This document shows, piece by piece, positions 59,760-64,000 of a stretch of 64,000 nt of DNA. The DNA comes from Maratus speciosus. Taxonomy: Eukaryota; Arthropoda; Arachnida; Araneae; Salticidae. Every line of letters starts with the position of its first letter. The stretch's first letter is position 1. Where the stretch lies: positions 284,191,836-284,255,835 of the forward strand of contig OZ010792.1 in the NCBI GenBank assembly GCA_963932465.1. The letters are read 5' to 3'. Both the position numbers and the translations under genes were made by a program. The notes beneath the pieces are model-generated. The model had not been told where the DNA came from, made no database searches, and saw nothing but the letters and a program-made list of their open reading frames with translations.

Positions 59760-60224
59760 TACATTTCCACTTATAATTGATCGCTGTTTGATGACGACCA
59801 TTCCTGAGCTGACGCATGATGAAAATTGTCTTAAAACGCTTTGGCAGCATTTTCTGAAAGATCCTTCAATCCAAAAAATGGAAGTGCTGAATAATAACGA
59901 CTGCAAACTTAGTGCACTTAGCAAGAAAAATTAATTCTCGAATACGCATGGAATTTCATTCTTCAGAGGAAATTGATTGTACATCTTTTTGGATGAAGGG
60001 GAGGGAGCAGGTTGTGTTTTAGGCTCCTACGTGTCTGTTATTGCTATCTTTACCATATTTTAAAACAAAATAATTTTGTGACCGTCAACGAAATATTTTT
60101 TTTTTTCAACGATTGAAAAATAAATAAGCACAAAACGAAAATTGGGAAAATAATGAAAATTGGGTGGGCTAGTTGAGCAAAGTATTGGGTGGGCTCGAGC
60201 TCCACGAGCCCATATAAGTTACTG
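58286..60224. mobile_element. Possible TA-flanked element, weak ends
   Basis: CAGTCGCGCC after TA (58284-58285) and ACTTATATGGGCTC...CAGT outward before TA (60225-60226) suggest a Tc1/mariner-type unit. Inside both ends lie GGTGGGCTC blocks in opposite orientation (58314, 60165-60195). The TIR match is short, so the boundary call is tentative. The interior frames near 59641-59934 are not recognised. Confidence 0.45.
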
Positions 60225-60230
60225 TATATT

Positions 60231-60258
60231 TAAGTATTGCGCGGCAGCGCAATACTTA
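60231..60258. repeat. GC-rich hairpin, 12 bp perfect arms
   Basis: TAAGTATTGCGC and GCGCAATACTTA pair across a GGCA loop, just outside the right edge of the 58286 element. It resembles a rolling-circle element terminus, but no CTRR end follows. Confidence 0.7.
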
Positions 60259-60644
60259 TTTATTTCCAGTGTCACTTCTCAATGTTAATTTAACATGGAA
60301 AAGCCTATGGAGATCGTAACTTTTTCATTTTTTCTTCCCACCTTTTTGTCCCTGATGCCACTCATTTTTTATTCTTTACTAATTCTAATGATATTATAAA
60401 TTTAAAGTGTAAAAACGTTTGCCTGACATCAGGGTCAAAACGAATGGTAAAATGCCTTTGCATATGGGTGAATTATAACCCAGAGAGAAACATAGGCCAA
60501 TTTTTTTTTTACATTATTCAAATATTTTTCTTAATAATTCCAATTTTCGTATTTTTCATAGAAAATGTAACATTTTTACTTCATTGTTGCAAAAATTTCA
60601 AAAGCCGTAATAATAATTTATTTCTTTTTAGTTGAAAGATTTTC

Positions 60645-61600
60645 ACGTGAAATATTAAATTGAGCTAGTTTTTATTTTTTATTTTTATTTTTTTTTTCAA
60701 AAATTGAAAATGTGAATATGGCGTCATAGTGGAAATAAAAAGGATATTTTTAGAATAAATTTTTGCTTTGGTCAAGTTTATATTTTTAGGAAAAAGTTTC
60801 TAATGGATAGCTATTTTTACGCAGGTAGCGAAATTAGTGGGGAATTACATAACTTAAATTTTAAAATGTATTTTTTTTTTTTTTTTTTTCGAGACGAGAA
60901 CTATTTATACCCCAAGTTAAACTTAGGTAATAATTTTTTGATGTGTTTACATCACCACTTGGGAGAGAATAAGGTTTAAAAATGGAAGTAAAACTTTTAT
61001 TTTTTATTTTTTACTGTATCATAGCTATAATATTGTTAAATATTAGCAGTAAGGCTTCAACACAATTTACATTTACATTCATAGCGTTCCTGAGTGGGAA
61101 ATAGGGTTTCTAAATTTAAGTAAAGTTAATTTTTTATGTTTTGATTATAGATTTTTTACGTTCAGATTAGAAGTTTTTGTCCAAACTACCGCAGCCTGCA
61201 TTACCACAGTGGTGAAACATTGGTAAACTGCATCCCACATTGTGATGCAATACCGCATACATCAAAGCCTGATGATGATACTCTCTATTAATTTTGAAAT
61301 GCGTTCGTCTGAGGGCAGTAGTTATTAAAAAACTTGACATATTAAACAAAAACATAATTTGAAGAACAAATTAAAAAAAAAAACAAAATTTATTTCCTAC
61401 ATTGTTTAAGCCCGAGAAGGGACAGATATTAAGTTATTTCGTTCAATTAGTTATACATTTAATGTTAAATTTTTGTAACAAATTAGTTAAGCCAATAGAA
61501 GATTAAAAAATAAAAATAAAATTCTTACAATATGATACTTAACACACCCTAAAAAATTAGATTCCGTTCAAATGAAATCGAAATAAATCTTAGACTTTTT
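60645..61600 (-). repeat. 1.1 kb repeat, inverted copy
   Basis: It is the reverse complement of the units to its right, including the frame MFLFNMSSFLITTALRRTHF (61355 downward). It lacks about 15 bp (AATTCAAAATGTTT region) present in the + copies, a deletion between ATGTTT repeats. Confidence 0.88.
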
Positions 61601-61670
61601 TTTAAAGTTTTGTATTATGCATGCATCTTATCATTTTATGCACAATTGTCATAAACATAATATAAAATCT

Positions 61671-62607
61671 GCAATACAAATATTTTCAATTAAAAATGGA
61701 AGAAGTCTAAGATTTATTTCGATTTCATTTGAACGGAATCTAATTTTTTAGGATGTTTTAAGTATCATATTGTATGAATTTTATTTTTATTTTTTAATCT
61801 TCAATTGGCTTAACTAATTTGTTACAAAAATTTAACATTAAATGTATAACTAATTGAACGAAATAACTTAATATCTGTCCCTTCTCGGGCTTAAACAATG
61901 TAGGAAATAAATTTTGTTTTTTTAATTTGTTCTTTAAATTATGTTTTTGTTTAATATGTCAAGTTTTTTAATAACTACTGCCCTCAGACGAACGCATTTC
62001 AAAATTAATAGAGAGTATCATCATCAGGCTTTGATGTATGCGGTATTGCATCACAATGTGGGATGCAGTTTACCAATGTTTAATTCAAAATGTTTCACCA
62101 CTGTAGTAATGCAGACTGCGGTAGTTTGGACAAAAACTTCTAATCTGAACGTAAAAAATCTATAATCAAAACATAAAAAATTAACTTTACTTAAATTTAG
62201 ATCCCCTATTTCCCACTCAGGAATGCCATGAATGTAAATGTAAATTGTGTTGAATCCTTACTGCTAATATTTAACAATATTATAGCTGTGATACAGTAAA
62301 AAATAAAAAATAAAAGTTTTACTTCCATTTTTAAACCTTATTCTCTCCCAAGTGGTGATGTAAACACATCAAAAAATTATTACCTAAGTTTAACTTGGGG
62401 TATAAATAGTTCTCGTCTCGAAAAAAAAAAAAAATACATTTTAAAATTTAAGTTATGTAATTCCCCACTAATTTTGCTACCTGCGTAATAATAGCTATCC
62501 ATTAGAAACTTTTTACTAAAAATATAAACTTGACCAAAGCAAAAACTTATTCTAAAAATATCCTTTTTATTTCCACTATGACGCCATATTCACATTTTCA
62601 ATTTTTG

Positions 62608-62640
<33 letters not shown>

Positions 62641-63720
62641 AGCTCAATTTAATATTTCTTAGATTTAGATTCCGTTCAAATTAAATCGAAATAAATCTTA
62701 GACTTTTTTTAAAGTTTTGTATTTTGCCTTATCATTTTATGCACAATTTTCATAAACATAATACTAAATCTGCAATACAAATATTTTCAATTAAAAATGG
62801 AAGAAGTCTAAGATTTATTTCGATTTCATTTGAACGGAATCTAATTTTTTAGGGTGTTTTAAGTATCCTATTGTATAAATTTTATTTTTTTTTTTTAAAT
62901 CTTCAATTTGCTTAACTAATTTGTTACAAAAATTTAACATTAAATGTAGAACTAATTGAATGAAATAACTTAATATCTGTCCCTTCTCGGGCTTAAACAA
63001 TGTAGGAAATAAATTTTTTTTTTTTTTTTTTTAATTTGTTCTTCAAATTATGTTTTTGTTTAATATGTCAAGTTTTTTAATAACTACTGCCCTCAGACGA
63101 ACGCATTTCAAAATTAATAGAGAGTATCATCATCAGGCTTTGATGTATGCGGTATTGCATCACAATGTGGGATGCAGTTTACCAATGTTTAATTCAAAAT
63201 GTTTCACCACTGTAGTAATGCAGACTGCGGTAGTTTGGACAAAAACTTCTAATCTGAACGTAAAAAATCTATAATCAAAACATAAAAAATTAACTTTACT
63301 TAAATTTAGATCCCCTATTTCCCACTCAGGAATGCCATGAATGTAAATGTAAATTGTGTTGAATCCTTACTGCTAATATTTAACAATATTATAGCTGTGA
63401 TACAGTAAAAAATAAAAAATAAAAGTTTTACTTCCATTTTTAAACCTTATTCTCTCCCAAGTGGTGATGTAAACACATCAAAAAATTATTACCTAAGTTT
63501 AACTTGGGGTATAAATAGTTCTCGTCTCGAAAAAAAAAAAAAAAAAATACATTTTAAAATTTAAGTTATGTAATTCCCCACTAATTTTGCTACCTGCGTA
63601 ATAATAGCTATCCATTAGAAACTTTTTACTAAAAATATAAACTTGACCAAAGCAAAAACTTATTCTAAAAATATCCTTTTTATTTCCACTATGACGCCAT
63701 ATTCACATTTTCAATTTTTG

Positions 63721-63751
<31 letters not shown>

Positions 63752-64000
63752 AGCTCAATTTAATATTTCTTAGATTTAGATTCCGTTCAAATTAAATCGA
63801 AATAAATCTTAGACTTTTTTTAAAGTTTTGTATTTTGCCTTATCATTTTATGCACAATTTTCATAAACATAATACTAAATCTGCAATACAAATATTTTCA
63901 ATTAAAAATGGAAGAAGTCTAAGATTTATTTCGATTTCATTTGAACGGAATCTAATTTTTTAGGGTGTTTTAAGTATCCTATTGTATAAATTTTATTTTT
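61671..64000 (+). repeat. 1.1 kb tandem array, at least 2 copies
   Basis: GCAATACAAATATTTTCAAT starts at 61671, 62772 and 63883 (periods 1101 and 1111, differing mainly in poly-A length). The copies are near identical, and the last runs off the window. Each unit has inverted ends (TAGATTCCGTTCAAAT... and its reverse). Unit ORFs at 61941-62165 and 63050-63274 are identical, but no protein family is recognised. Confidence 0.9.

Noticed and set aside
59641..59934. Overlapping frames on both strands as coding exons
   Set aside because: No recognisable family and partly built on a (TG)n/(TA)n microsatellite.
61167..63274. Three copies of the frame starting MFLFNMSSF as a gene family
   Set aside because: Identical because the DNA unit was recently duplicated; no homology recognised and no sign of selection can be shown from young copies.

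Overview
This is a eukaryotic, very AT-rich, intron- and transposon-dominated window. There are no bacterial-style operons, no RNA operons and no CRISPR array. The only clear host gene is a homologue of TTC17 (tetratricopeptide repeat protein 17) on the + strand, seen as two coding exons (2906-3045 and 36883-37049) separated by a roughly 33.8 kb intron. The next intron runs off the right edge. Long repeat-filled introns, Helitrons with the CTAG terminus, Tigger/pogo, hAT and piggyBac-like elements and an invertebrate-type orphan family all point to an arthropod. My impression is a chelicerate such as a spider, but that last step is inference.

Layout. 1-2905: upstream intron with small direct/tandem repeats, a tRNA-like relic and a 175 bp TA-flanked MITE. 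3046-36882: giant TTC17 intron. Going left to right it holds a TIR element with a 173 bp tandem core (4070-4764), a 1.9 kb TIR element with a second TIR element nested in it (5266-7155), a decayed orphan-family pseudogene (7779-9316), a Helitron tail, piggyBac-like MITEs, a Tigger/pogo pseudogene (about 12690-14326) broken by a TTAA-flanked MITE, a hAT MITE (15412-16158), a TIR element filled with a 141/152 bp satellite (17947-20186) inside nested inverted repeats, and a hAT element filled with a 31 bp minisatellite (21705-23516). Last comes a 10.6 kb Ty3/gypsy-like LTR retrotransposon (24970-35576) whose single gag-pol frame is split by three later insertions: a Helitron, a hAT MITE with an 8 bp target duplication, and a 3.6 kb foldback element with arms of about 1.35 kb.

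37050-64000: the next TTC17 intron. It contains Tc1/mariner- and pogo-like TIR elements (42042-43527, 45822-46581, 50582-51046, 58286-60224), a possible tRNA-derived SINE, and a three-level nest of Helitrons (54731-58217). It ends in a 1.1 kb repeat present as one inverted and at least two tandem copies (60645-64000).

The most interesting item is the 1.26 kb TIR cassette at 55434-56695, nested in a Helitron. It carries, on opposite strands and pointing at each other, the first exon of a THAP zinc-finger protein (+) and the first exon of a protein resembling invertebrate YqaJ/SWIM-type mobile-element proteins (-), the latter itself split by a 213 bp MITE with a 6 bp target duplication. This looks like an internally deleted copy of a two-gene DNA transposon that I cannot assign to a named superfamily. 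Several insertions can be proved from the sequence alone, because deleting the element plus one copy of its target duplication restores the interrupted reading frame or the sequence of a paralogous copy.
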